Source of the DNA: Larus michahellis
Lineage: Eukaryota > Chordata > Aves > Charadriiformes > Laridae
Direction: 5' to 3'
Assembly: GCF_964199755.1 (NCBI RefSeq)
Contig: NC_133898.1
Span: 30,135,985-30,199,984, forward strand
DNA: 64,000 nt
In this document: positions 25,585 through 37,239 of the stretch, piece by piece
Position numbering within the stretch: position 1 is the first letter of the stretch
How the letters are laid out: each line of letters opens with the position of its first letter
The notes under the pieces: generated by a model
The model's database searches: none
What the model was told of the DNA's origin: nothing
What the model saw: only the letters and a program-made list of their open reading frames with translations
Program-made: the position numbers and the translations under genes

Positions 25585-25632
25585 TTTATTTTTTTTTTTT
25601 CCTCTTTTTTTTTTTTTTTCCCCTCTCCCCCC
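25585..25632 (+). repeat. Long pyrimidine tract
   Basis: About 48 bases that are almost entirely T, then C, with one A near the start. This is a simple repeat of low complexity inside the intron. Confidence 0.75.
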
Positions 25633-27283
25633 ACAAGCATTTCATGCAGGGAGTGCCACTGAAGAAAGCCAGTCCCAGCCTTTCAGATTTATCCTACCAC
25701 CGCTGCTTCAGTTTTGTTGGCCAAATATTTTAATGGTTATGTGATGGTCTGGATCATGGCCCTGATCCACACTAAAACTACCCGCCCCCCTTTTTTTTGC
25801 TGGGTGACTTACAAAACACAGTCCCTAACACGGTTCATTTTGTGGGTGTGGTAAAAGAAGAAGGTGAGTACAAATTGCAAACAGAAAGAGGAAGGAGCTG
25901 CTTCTTTTGGTGACAGTACCAGCATTAATGTATTGGTTGAACTACTGCCTATGGTCCCAATTCAAGAGAGCACTCCAGTGCAGGATAGGGCTCTAGTACG
26001 TGAATAAAATGTCACTGAAGTACACTTCTTCACCCTTTCTTACTGTTTTGTTAACTGGTTAGTGTTGTTTAGACTGGAAACGTGCCTTCTGCAAAGTTCC
26101 TTTATAGAAGAAAACTAAGCCTAGTGTGAGAACAAAGGATTATCATAAACTGAAAACTGGTTGATAAAGGAATAAAAAGACCAGTGTTCATTTTGGTGAA
26201 AAGTTAGCAGTGGGGTTCCTCTGAAGTTTTGTGTGCATACTGTTTGAGTTTGTCAGCTACAGAGACAATTGTAAAGAACTTCAAAAGTACTTAAGATGTA
26301 TGAATAGCCAACAAAATGCAGTTGTTGTTTGGTGTTGAACAGTCCAAAGTAATAAAAGTTTAAGTAAAGTAGCAGTTTAGGAAAGAGATTAGTATCATGG
26401 TGGAGAGCTTAGGGAAAGTTTTGGCTCGCTGTACAACTATACATTCTATTATAAAATATGCAAAGAACAAGATGGAGAATAACATTAAAAATATCAGTGG
26501 TTCAACTTCACACTTTGCTGGTTTTGTCTCAGTTATTTTAAAGGTATTGAAGAACTAAGAAGGGGCTATAAGAGAATCAGCAGCTGCATTAGTGCAAGCC
26601 GAAATCGAGTCAGAACAATTTCATTTACAGCTGAGCTTGAATCAGAACTGAACTGGCCAACTCAGTGATTCTTCCTGGGCAGAATAGAGTAGAAGAGATG
26701 CAATCTCCCTGCCTCTGTGTAAAGAAGGGGACTTCTAGTGTCATTGAAAGGTAGAAAATTAAAGTGTTTAAGATTTAATAAGACAGCAGTGCCTGGGGTT
26801 TTTGTCTGTTTGTTTTTTTTTTTCTTAAATGCTTTCATTAGGTCTTTTCACAAATATTTACTTTGCAGGATAGTGTCAATGGTGTTACTTCTTTTGAGTC
26901 ATACAACATAATCTGAAAACTTTTTTTTTTAAATGCTGTAGTTCTAAAAGGTAAGGAATTGTCCTTATTTAAGGAGTCTAATAGTTTAAACTAGCTTAAA
27001 GATTTACCTCAGTTTTGTAATTTAAGTAAAGGGGGAGAGGAAAGATTAATAGCTTTATTTCTGCTTCTCACTTATGTAGAATTAAAAATAGAAATGGTGT
27101 TCTAGAAGCAAGGGCTAGCATTGCTGCTGTTTGGGAGGACATGGGTTCTGGAAGGTTGATTCATTAGGACAATGGCATGAGTGCTTGTGGGTGAGGTTTT
27201 TACTTGTTTTCTAGCATCTTGAAGTTACAAGCACGTGCAATTTCTGTGAGAGTCTGTGATGTCCTTGTTTGCTTGCCAGAACT

Positions 27284-27301
27284 GGGCGGGGGGGCGGGGG
27301 G
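27284..27301 (+). other. G-quadruplex motif in LPGAT1 intron 2
   Basis: Three G-blocks (3, 7 and 6 G) are separated by single C bases, enough for four G-triplets with one-base loops. It lies on the sense strand, so it would also be present in the pre-mRNA. No neighbouring exon suggests a role. Confidence 0.5.
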
Positions 27302-27999
27302 AAGAGTATTAAGAATATGTGGTTTTGGTTAATTTAAGCATCAGTTACGTTTGAGTGTGGTGTTTAGGAGGGGCCGTTGAACACTATTTTAATGTAATTT
27401 GGTGACTTGGATATTTTATTATCTATGTAGATAAATGTGACAGTGTGTTAAGCGTAGTTTCCTGCTGGGATTAAGCTACTTGTTTAACAGCTATTCTTTC
27501 TGTCACCCCTCCCACACTTCTGATTTGCCTCCTTGCAGATCTGTCTGCGATTGACCAGATGGTTCAGATTTCAGTCATAATGGTGTTCTCATGAGTTTTG
27601 TTAAAATTGGCAGCTGAGCGGAGGAGAGAGAGACCTAAGTTAGTACCTCAGCTGAGGGTAGCGCAGGCAGATTTTGGCCATTGTACGTCTTGTTTGACAT
27701 CTCCTGCATGTCCAACCAGTGCATCAATGGTTTTGGGCTTGCCACAATGCCAGCATATCTCGTCCAGCCTGTTGAGGAGAAGGAGGCTAGACAACATGTT
27801 TTTGGGAAACCAGGCTTTGTTACTTCTGCTGCTTCTGGAACAATGTGTTAATCTGGCGATGGCAGACAGCGTACGAAGCAGCATCCTTTCCTTTAGATGA
27901 TGTTTAGTCCACCTTGCTTATCGTAGCCTTTTAGATCCAAAAGGATAAGGTGGTAAAAGAACTTATAACTATTGTTGTTTTTGTCCCCACCCCTGAAAA

Positions 28000-28019
28000 A
28001 GTAGAGAGTACTCTCTACT
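28000..28019. repeat. Perfect 20-bp palindrome
   Basis: AGTAGAGAGT is followed immediately by its exact reverse complement ACTCTCTACT, with no spacer. Symmetry breaks at the next base on each side. It sits in intron sequence with no gene nearby other than LPGAT1. Confidence 0.85.
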
Positions 28020-31000
28020 AAAAGTAAAGTTAAACTAAATGCTGATTCTAATTAGCCACTGAGTTTTGCTGCTGACTTTCATGGTACCAGTATGTCGCTC
28101 TGTGTGCTTCAGCACAGGACCAGACCTTACAGAGCTCTGGGGAGGAAACCAGAGGGAATAGAGGTTTTATAGATTTAGAGGAAAATATAGAAGAGAGAAA
28201 AAGACCACATAGTTTCTAGGCAAGGGCAGGAACCGTACCTATTGGGGGTGTCCAGCCTGGATAGTAAGACTTTCTACTTTGTATATAAAATGGGAGTTGG
28301 CATAGCCTCCTAAAAGGAGGACTGGAAGGGCATCAACCTAGCTGAAACTCTCAAGAAAGAACAGTGATGCTCAAATGACTGTAGGCAGGGCAGAGCCAAG
28401 AGAAAGTCAGTTACGAATCTGACCCAAGGGCATGTAGAAATGTGATGCTCGAGGTGTATTTGGGGAGACCTGTGAGAGAGCAACAGTGTGGGTGGTAAGC
28501 AGTGTGAGAGTCTGTCAAGAAGGGTTCTGTACCACCGTGTAGCACACGTGAGGGTATTACGTTAGAAAGGTGGCCTTTTGAGTTTTGTACCTGAACCTGG
28601 TCTATTTTGATATGCATAAATATATTTATAGATGGCCTGGCAAAACTCCCAACTCTGGTAACTGCCAATTTCCTTTCCAAACGCTTTCTTCTTTCATATC
28701 CATTTTTATTTTCTGTGCTTGTCTCTGGCATAAAATTCAGCTGTTGTTCCTCTAGCAACAGCTTTACTTGGAAATAAATATAACTGTAGCCTGTGTATAC
28801 ACTAGTATAACATGAAGAACCTATGAACATTTGTAAAAATGCTTTCAGATGAAGGTATAGTTAATATAAATGTCTGCTAAGCCTCTTGCATGTAATGAAT
28901 TACATGAAAAAAAACCCAGATTAATTTTTTTTTTTTTTTTAATTTGGGACTCTTCTGTTTTTATCATCAAACCTAATACTTCAGTCTTCTAACCTAGTAA
29001 CGTAGGAAGGGAATATGACCAGATCAAAGCACAGGTAATTCTATTGTCTTGGATGTGTTTAAAGATCATTTGATGTCTACCTTGGGCTTCTGGAGTTTGA
29101 CAAGATTTTTACAGGCTGGAGAACCACTTTTGTCCCTCATCTATTTCAGAGGGAGAAAATGCTAAAACATGCTTTTTTCTTTTTTTTTTTTTTTCCTTTA
29201 TTGCTTACATTTTCTGTGAATGTTTAACAGCCTACTGAACTTTAAAAGCTAAAATGCGGAGCAGAGCTCACGTAACCGTGAGCGGCGTCTCTATGTGTCA
29301 CTGTAGGAAGGCTAAGGGTTATTTGGGTGGCTGCTGTGGTGAAGAAAGAGCCATAGCAGGTGGTCTGCTCCTTTCTTTGCCAGTCCTGTTACCACCCTTT
29401 CCTGATACTTTGCAAAAACAACGTGGTAAATCTGAGTGTCTGGTAACTCGCTGGGTTTGCTATGAGGCAGGGTAAAGAAACAAGAGAGGAAAGTACGGAG
29501 GATTTAGTTGGATAGGGAGAATTTGATGTTTGAAGTGTATTGACCAAAGCTCTTACTCTGTGGGAGTGCAAGACTTTTGTAGCCTGAATAAATTTATTTT
29601 TGCCTAGTTTTCTTTTTATCTGAGGAAAGAGTAATTTGTAACACTTCCGGCAAGTGCTTCATAAGTAAGCCAAGGCACTGGCAGCCACAGATCATGACAA
29701 GTTACATGTAAAGTGCTTGCAGTGCCTATTACTGCCCACAGACTCAAGAGTATTCGCATTAATCATTTAATTGGAATTTTGAGATTCATAATATCTTCTT
29801 GCATTCGTGGCAGGCTTGCTGTGTTTGAAATGGGGAGATCCGTTTCCACAGTCTCTTCCACAACTCTGTTGTTCAACCCCTTCATGGGTGCTCTCCAGAG
29901 AAACTGCTCTGCAGTGAAGTACTATTTTTAATTAAGTACTCTGAATTCTGTTGTTCTCTTTTTGTTTCCCCAACACTTGTCTGCTGCCTTTTTTACCATT
30001 TGTTCCCAATGTATAGAAAAACTTTTTGATCTGAGATGTCGAATTTTTTTTTAATTTGAGGAGGGAGAGGAGAGGGGAAAAGAAGCTTCGATTACTGTCA
30101 CTGCAGCAGCATATTTCAAAACCGGGACTTGGGTATTTCATTGAAAAGTGCATGGAATATTAGTCTGTATGCTGAGGGTGAAGGGTAGGTATTGGAGCCG
30201 GCCATTCAGAATGTTTAAATAAATTTGTTTCTATTGAGTCAGACCATTTTATGTCAGTAAAAAGTACTACTGAAACTCCCAGTAAGACTGTCAGCCACAA
30301 ATCCAAGGTATTTTTTGCAGTTGTCAGCAGGTGTAAGAGGATTATTTGTTTTGTAATAGTAACAGATGCCAGGGAGCTGAACTTTTTTTAAAATTAGGAA
30401 CGGTAAACTTTCTGCTGCTGCTTTGAGGTAGATCAGCTAGTGTAATCTAATGAGAGAGGCAAGTTTTTTCCCGCTAATTGCTTAATTTGTGACAGTCTGA
30501 GGGCGCCATTAAAGGCGTTGCTTCTGATTTTATGATAATGGACTTCTGCTTACTGGCAACCTGAAACGTGGCCACACGCTTAATTCTTAAGTGTTGCTGA
30601 ACTGGTATAGGATAACCTGGGGTAAATTTAAATATGGTAAGATGCTTTGTTGGCTTGAATCGTTTGCTGTGTCATACTAGAAAAAGTAGTAGCTTAAGTT
30701 CCCAGCTAGAATTAGTGTCATATACTTTCCAGCATGCTTTTCAAACTTACTGTGGCCTCTTTTTTTTTTTTAATAATGGGGCTTCCATGAACAGAAACAT
30801 AAAACTGAATATAGGAATTTGCTGTTACTTTAATTTGCATCATTAGCTTCTTATTGGTTTAGGATTAAATTATTTTGATTAAATTAATGGTAACTGAACA
30901 TTGTTTCCCCCCGACCCTTATAAAATCCATTGTTTGAAAAAATACGAACATCGTATCTAAAAAATCCAAGGGGAAATTTTTCTACAGTTCTTGTTCATGT

Positions 31001-34000
31001 TGTAAATTCTTTTTTTGTAAAGACTGTTGCTTGTAGTGTGGGTGAGAAGTTTATTGAAGTCCTTGAAACCTAACAGTGCAAACACTTAAGGCTTCTTTAA
31101 AAGGTTTGTCCTTCTGCTTCCTTGCATCTGTAACCAGTTATTTTTTTGATTCTTTGCATGCCTTTCATTGTTAACTTTTCCTCTCCACACTGCAACTTAA
31201 ATGACCAGTGGCTTGGTTCTGTTTTGTGGTACAAGGCAGCACTAACCCACTGGAACTGGAGGGTGGTGCGGAGGTATATAGGAGGAGGAAAGAGCAATGC
31301 TGCAGCTGTTTGATTAGTAATCAGTTTTATTGCTTGAGGATATTGATTTTTAGATTATGCTACTTCTGCAATCTCAAAATACACTGTTTGAATATGTATT
31401 TCTGTTCTTGTGCTCAGTAGCTCTGTTTTTTCTGCCCAGAGTTAACTGAGTTGAAGAGGTTTGAATGGTCAATGTCTCTGAAGTGTAGAGAAGCTCCTCA
31501 TTTCTGAGGTCGCTGTAGAGAGACGGTGAATAAATGTGCAGAATGGTCTCTTGTCTTTCTCATGTAGGCGGTTTAACAGAGATAATCTAAAAGTAAAAGG
31601 TTTTCCAAAAATATCCAGGGCTACTTTTAAATGGTGATTATTTGTACTGTGTCATGAGCTGGGCTGAAAAATCTCATCTGTATGACGAGACAGATCAACA
31701 GCATTTTGTGGTAACTTAGGCAAGACCTGAAGACTATGAAGAGGTAACTGAAATTGATTTAGATAAGCATAAGGTAAACGACCAGAGCTGGGACACAGGG
31801 GTGGTCTTACCACATTGAGAATCTTGATTTCCAGTAATAGTATTGGTTTTCGTGACTCAGACCTTCAGCCAGTGATTGAAGTAATGCAGTTTGTTTCCAT
31901 TAGAAGGAAAAATTGATGAAGATCTGGTGGTTTTTTGAATCAATATGACTAATTGAAAGGGTATATGCAAAATCTTGTTTTTCTGAGCCCGGTTGGATTT
32001 GAACACTGAGAACATGGTTTCGTTGCTCAGTGGTGTAATTTTGTTTTGGGGTTTTTTTAACATAACACATCTTCTGAAAAGCATAGTCTTGGTTCTTACC
32101 TGTGTTTTCTCTGGCGGGTTTTCTTGGTACGTACCCTTTTGGCTGTAACTCTTGCCTGCGCCCAGTCCTGGTGGTACAGTTCTAGAGCTAAGTAGCTGAA
32201 TGCTTCAGGGCTGATCAAGCCTTTTCACTGTGCTATTTAATTAAGGTTGGTGTGTAGGGAGAGGTGAATGCAAACTCTCACTTGGAGTTTTAGGCAAGTT
32301 CCACATCTTGTTTAAAGAAGAAGTAATGTTTGCTTACTTCCAGCCCTATTACGGTTTTCTGGTTCCTATATTTCATAAACCTCAAGGCACTTCAGAGAAT
32401 TTCATGGGTACCAGAAAACCCTTGATTAGTTACCTCTCTAGCTATGATATGTGCACTAGAATAATATGCTTTATCATCTTCCTATGAGAAATTGCTCTCT
32501 TCCTTTCTGCAATCCGGTGACAATTTTCTGCATTCTGCATGTCTTTTACCTGAAAGACCTTTTTGTATAGTGCTCTGAAAAGTTTATGGTCCCAAAATAT
32601 ACAGTAACTTAAAACTTGCAGTTAAAAATGGAAATGAGACTTCCAACTCATGTCTTTCATTGCTAGCTAGCATCTCTGGTCCCTTATGCAGTAGGTAGTA
32701 ACTAAATTCTGTTGAGTTCTTCTGCTGTCCCCGGAAAGTCTTGATACTCTATGGCCTTGGGAATTTGTTGTAAAATTGCTGAATATGTCATGTTATTTCT
32801 CCAGCTATGTTTTTTGGGAAAAACATCCCAAAAGCTTCTAGGTGCTCTGGTTTCCTTGGAACCAAATTGAAACCAAATAGGAATCTTCCCATCTACAAAT
32901 CTTAAAAGGAGGGGAAATGGCCATCTCTTCCTGGGCAGATCATTGCTATATGCCACCAGTTACTTGCTCTTTAAAGCCACGCTTTCAACTGGCGTGACTT
33001 GGAAATCTAGATTAAGTAGGAGCAGAATCTTCCATATGGCTAGAACTGTGGCTTTCCAAATATCTCACTTTTTTTTAAAGAGCTAAATGAGCAATTTTTG
33101 CAGAACTTTGTTGTAATAGAGCTTGCTTCCTCTTAAATGAGAGTGAAAAGTTTGTGCAGTCTTAATCAGGAGTTCATTTTGGGCAGTTCAACAGTTATCA
33201 CAGAATGTACTTAAACTCTTTGTAGCAAGTTCCTTCAAGTCTTGTGTATTCCTGTCAGGAAGCAATAAGGACTCAAATCTGTCCTGCAAAAGCAAAAAAT
33301 CTAGTGTGGGTTGCATCTACTTATTTACCTATTTATGATAATAGATTATTCTTATATTTATTTCTTTACAGCCATCAGACTCTGCTCGTGTCTTATTTTC
33401 TTCTTGAAACAGAATGACAGATTTTTCCCCAGTTCTTTATATGAAGGCTTGCTGCTGTCTTGTGGGTGCATATTTTTTTTTCAGTGGAGTCTTTGTCCAG
33501 TTTCCCCGGTATTCATATTATTCTGGGCTACACCGTGCAGACTCTATTTCTTTCTTTATATTTCATATAAAGAAGAAAGTTTGATTCCTAATAGAAGGTT
33601 CTGTGGTGTTGCAGCCTGCAGCTCTGCATAAGTGGCTGAACAGTTAAATGGAAATTGTGTGAGTGCTGTGGCCCTGTACGGTGGCGTGTTGATTATTAGT
33701 TTGTTTTAGCCAGCTTGCACTACACCAACTAGTTTGCATCAAGATTCTCAGAGTTAACAGCTGAGGCTGCAAAGCAGATTTCAGCCATTCCCTGTGCTTT
33801 GGAAGAGGTAGTCCTCTCTCTGGAGGAAATAGGACTGCTATTTCACAAGTAATTTGCTTTGCATAGGCCATTAACCTAATGGGATTTTTCACACGGTTTG
33901 GATATACTGTTTTTTGGTGTTGGTTGCACAATCTGAAAAGTATCCCTTCACTTAGGGCTGTGAATCTGGGTGTATAGTCAGAGCATTTTCTCCCCTGGAA

Positions 34001-35177
34001 CCTGGTTGGGTAGATTTGCTTTTATCCTTTACCTGTTGTTTTTTTTTTAAGGCTGTATGATACAGTAGCTGTGCTTTTTGAGCCACCTTAACAGCTGAGG
34101 GAAGTGAAGTACCTTATGAATGACTCTTTGGCATCACAGGGAATTTCACATCTGGAAAGACAAGCAACAGGATCAAATTAGTAATGCATACCACTGCCAG
34201 TGACTCAAAAGGAAACTGTAGCAATAGTATTGTAGTTTGCGATACTGCCCCTGGGTAGATTCTGCTGCCTAGGCAGTTGACTCTGCAAAACATCTCAGGT
34301 TATTATTATGATGCAGTACTTCAACTGTGACAGGGTGGAGGGGAAAAATATTTTCTTCAATTTGCTTTCCTCAAACAAATCCAAAGCCCGCTAAAAATCA
34401 AACAGCTGTCACCCCATCCCTGCGTAAATAGTGATTCTGTAGTGTCTGTGGCACATGGCTACAAAATTTTTATAACAAGGATGTTTACTCTTCTCTTTTG
34501 TACTTAACCTTACAGGGAAAAGGAGAAAAGAGGGGGGTTGCATGTTTTTAACATGTTCTAATGTTCTTTAAAAGAACAAATGTCTATGTTTGCTATGCTC
34601 TAAAGACTACAACATGCCTAACCAGTTTGTTTGTTTTAAAAAGAAATTCATAGCAATTTCGAAGGTAACTTAGGTGACTTGTGCTGGTTACGCTTTGCAT
34701 GTTGGGCCAACTGGACTTGCCCAGCAGGTCTTCCAGCGTAGCAGACCACAGTTCCATAAGGACTTATTCTGGTCCAACTGGTGCTTGCTGCCCCATCATC
34801 CCATCTTCTTCTGATAGCTCTGATTGTGATGGATTGCCCCTTCTTTCACACACACCCCCCAACACAGATGCTCACATAACGTTGCAGTGGCTCTCTTTTG
34901 CTTCTCAAGTATTAAAGCAACTAATTTGGAAAAATAAGAAATATCTTACATAAAGATAGTAGGGGAAATAATTGAGGCCTCCCCGCTTTACATGTTAGGG
35001 TTTTTTTTTGTTTACTTGTTACTACTCTAAGCTTTACGTTTTATGTTTAAGTAGGTGTCAGTAGCTATATCTGTGTTTTAAGTAGTAGTTTGAATCTCTT
35101 GGTGTTTGAGTAACTAAAAGCTTGACTTCAGTGTAGCTGCTTGCGTGCTTCATGTTTGTCATGCAGGCAAAACAATC

Positions 35178-35670
35178 TCATAGAATCTTCATGGTTGGAA
35201 AGGACCTTTGAGATCAAGTCCAATCATACACACACAAAAACCCCCCCTACAATCTCTGCCACTAGAGCATGCCCTGAAGTGGCAAATCTGGATGTTTCTT
35301 AAATACCTCCAGGGATGGTGACTCAACCACCTCCCTGGGCAGGCTGTTCCAGTGCCTGACCACTCTTTCAGTAAAGTAATTCTTCCTAATATCTAATCTA
35401 AACCTCCCCTGCCGCAACTTCCGACCATTTCCTCTGGTGCTGTCGTTATTCACCTGGGAGAATTGGCCAACACCCACCTCTCTCCAACCTCCTTTCAGGT
35501 AGTTGTAGAGGGCAATGAGGTCTCCCCTCAGACTCCTCCTCTTCAAGCTAAACATGCCCAGCTCCCTCAGCCTCTCCTCATATGACTTGGTCTTCAGACC
35601 CCTCACCAGCCTGGTACCTCTGGACAACCTCTCCTCTGGACATGCTCCAGCACTTCAGTGTTCCTCAATA
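35178..35670 (-). mobile_element. CR1 LINE copy A, 5'-truncated, 3' end
   Basis: Read on the minus strand, this is the last ~490 bases of a CR1 retrotransposon. The coding part runs through [20 protein letters not shown], then STRGNGRKL and [19 protein letters not shown], which is the ORF2 C-terminal segment downstream of the reverse transcriptase domain. The frame stays open for 121 codons (35627 to 35262). The 3' end then shows the GGTCCTTTCCAACC-like block and an ATTCTATGAG tail. It lies antisense to LPGAT1. The 5' boundary is approximate. Without the endonuclease and reverse transcriptase regions it cannot move on its own. Confidence 0.9.
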
Positions 35671-36118
35671 GAGGGACAATCTCAATAGAGTAGTTTAATT
35701 TGCTGTAATATTTTGTAATATAGCTAAAGATACAGGTAAATATAAATGAAGATCTCGAGATGATAGCAGTGAACACAGTGGCTTATTCTGGCTAAAATGC
35801 ATTGTTGCCTCAAGTTTGTGGTGTTGGTCACCGGTCCCACTTTTTTAACTGAATGTGATGATCCCAAGTGAATCATATTCTGCTGCTTCTATATTAAGGT
35901 TTGAACTATCCTTCAAATTTATGTCCGCTGCAGTTCTGCAGTAGTAAGACAGGAAAACCTTGTCAGTTTGTGTTTGCAACATGTGCTTTGTGACTGTAAA
36001 GGCTGCTCCTTTTCATGCCGCAGGATGAAATTGTAGCTTTTGTTGTAGTTGAAAGTATCCACTAAGAAAGAATTCTGTTAACACTGCATTTTTCCTCCTG
36101 GTGTCAGGCTGCATGTAG
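35671..36118 (+). other. Intronic sequence between CR1 copies A and B
   Basis: About 450 bases of AT-rich intron. I see nothing beyond ordinary intronic sequence. Confidence 0.6.
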
Positions 36119-37105
36119 ATCATAGAACCACAGAATTTAGGTCGAAGGGACCTCTGAGGATCATGTAATTCAACCCCCTGCTCAAAGCAAGGTCAGTTAG
36201 AGCAGGTTGTGCAGGTACATGTCCAGTCAGGTTTTGAATAGCTCCAAGGATGGACACTCCACAACCTCACTGGGCAACCTACGCCAACATTTCACCATTC
36301 TTACAGTAAAAACTTTTTTGTTTTCTTTCTTTTTTTCCTTGTGTTGAAGTGGGATATCCTATATTTCAATTTGTGCCTGTTGCCTCTCAGCCTGTCACTG
36401 TATACTGCAGGAAAGAGTCTGGCTAGGTCATCTTTACTCCTTTCCCTGCACCCCCATCAGATATGGGTAAGATTCTCCCCTGGAGCCTTTTCTTCTCCAG
36501 GCTGAACAGTCCCAGCTCCCTCAACCTTTCCTCATATGAAAGGTGCTCCAATCCCTTAATCATCTTAGTGGCCCTTTGTTGGATTCACTTCAGTAAGTCT
36601 GCATCTCATATTGTAGTGGAGAACCCAGAGCTGGACCCAGTGTTCCAGATGTGGCCTTCCCAGTGCTGAGCGGAGGGGAAGGACCATTTCCCTCCACCTG
36701 CTGGCAATGCTTTTCCTACTGCAGCCCTGGATACTGTTTGCCATGCCATGAGGATGCATTTCTGGCTTGTGGTCAGCTTGTCCACCAGGACCTCAGGGCC
36801 TTTTCTGCAGAGCCACTCCCCAGGTGTGGGACTCTGCAGTTCCCCTTGGTGAACTCCCTGAAGTTCCTGTTGACTCATTTCTCCAGCCTGCCCGCATCCC
36901 TCTGAATGGCAGCACAATCAGATGGTATATCAGCCACTCCTCTGGCTTGTGCGTTGTCTGTGGACTTGCTGCAAACTTGCAGAGCGTGCACTCACACCTG
37001 TTGTTGAGCCTGATAATGAGGATGTCAAACAATACTGGTCCCAGTATTGATGCTGGGGTACACTCCTAGGAACTGGCCTCCAGCTGGACTCTGTGCTGCT
37101 TCCTA
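36119..37105 (-). mobile_element. CR1 LINE copy B, 5'-truncated, decayed
   Basis: On the minus strand this reads from the middle of the reverse transcriptase domain to the CR1 3' end, about 990 bases. The region corresponding to the catalytic FADD motif is degenerate (the reading gives CKFAA). Frames are broken many times. A purine-rich expansion on the minus strand (T-rich on the + strand near 36308-36340) interrupts the C-terminal part. The 3' end has the GGTCCCTTCGACC block and a CTATGATC tail. It is more diverged from copies C and E than those are from each other, so it is probably older or from another subfamily. The left and right limits are approximate to ~30 bases. Confidence 0.88.
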
Positions 37106-37239
37106 CAGTTTTTCTTCTTAAAGCTCAAGTCCTAGTGTTGACATACTGAATTTCAGACTCCCTTATCCCTTTTTTGTGCTCTAAATGACTTTTCTCCTTT
37201 CCTCCTATTTTATTTCTCATTCTTTTCAGATATATATAG

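Larger units (their letters stand above)
18687..35177 (+). other. LPGAT1: LPGAT1 intron 2, first part
   Basis: AT-rich intronic sequence belonging to a 29,125-nt phase-1 intron (18687-47811). No second gene or recognisable transposon is supported here. Features noted separately are an exon-like open segment at 24332-24460, a pyrimidine tract at about 25585-25632, a G-quadruplex motif at 27284-27301 and a perfect 20-bp palindrome at 28000-28019. Open frames at 21579-21887, 27598-27900, 28411-28830 (minus) and 33311-33631 have no visible support and are probably chance. Confidence 0.7.

Noticed and set aside
27598..27900. 100-codon + strand frame with a Leu-rich stretch, and an overlapping minus-strand frame
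   Set aside because: Both strands are open in the same place and neither gives a recognisable protein. It might be an old unidentified repeat, but I cannot name one.
28411..28830. 139-codon minus-strand frame in LPGAT1 intron 2
   Set aside because: It is the longest non-repeat frame in the intron, but shows no recognisable motif, no splice framing and biased composition. Probably chance.
36565..37069. Several 60-100 codon frames on both strands
   Set aside because: All lie within the decayed CR1 copy B and are fragments or shadows of its ORF2.
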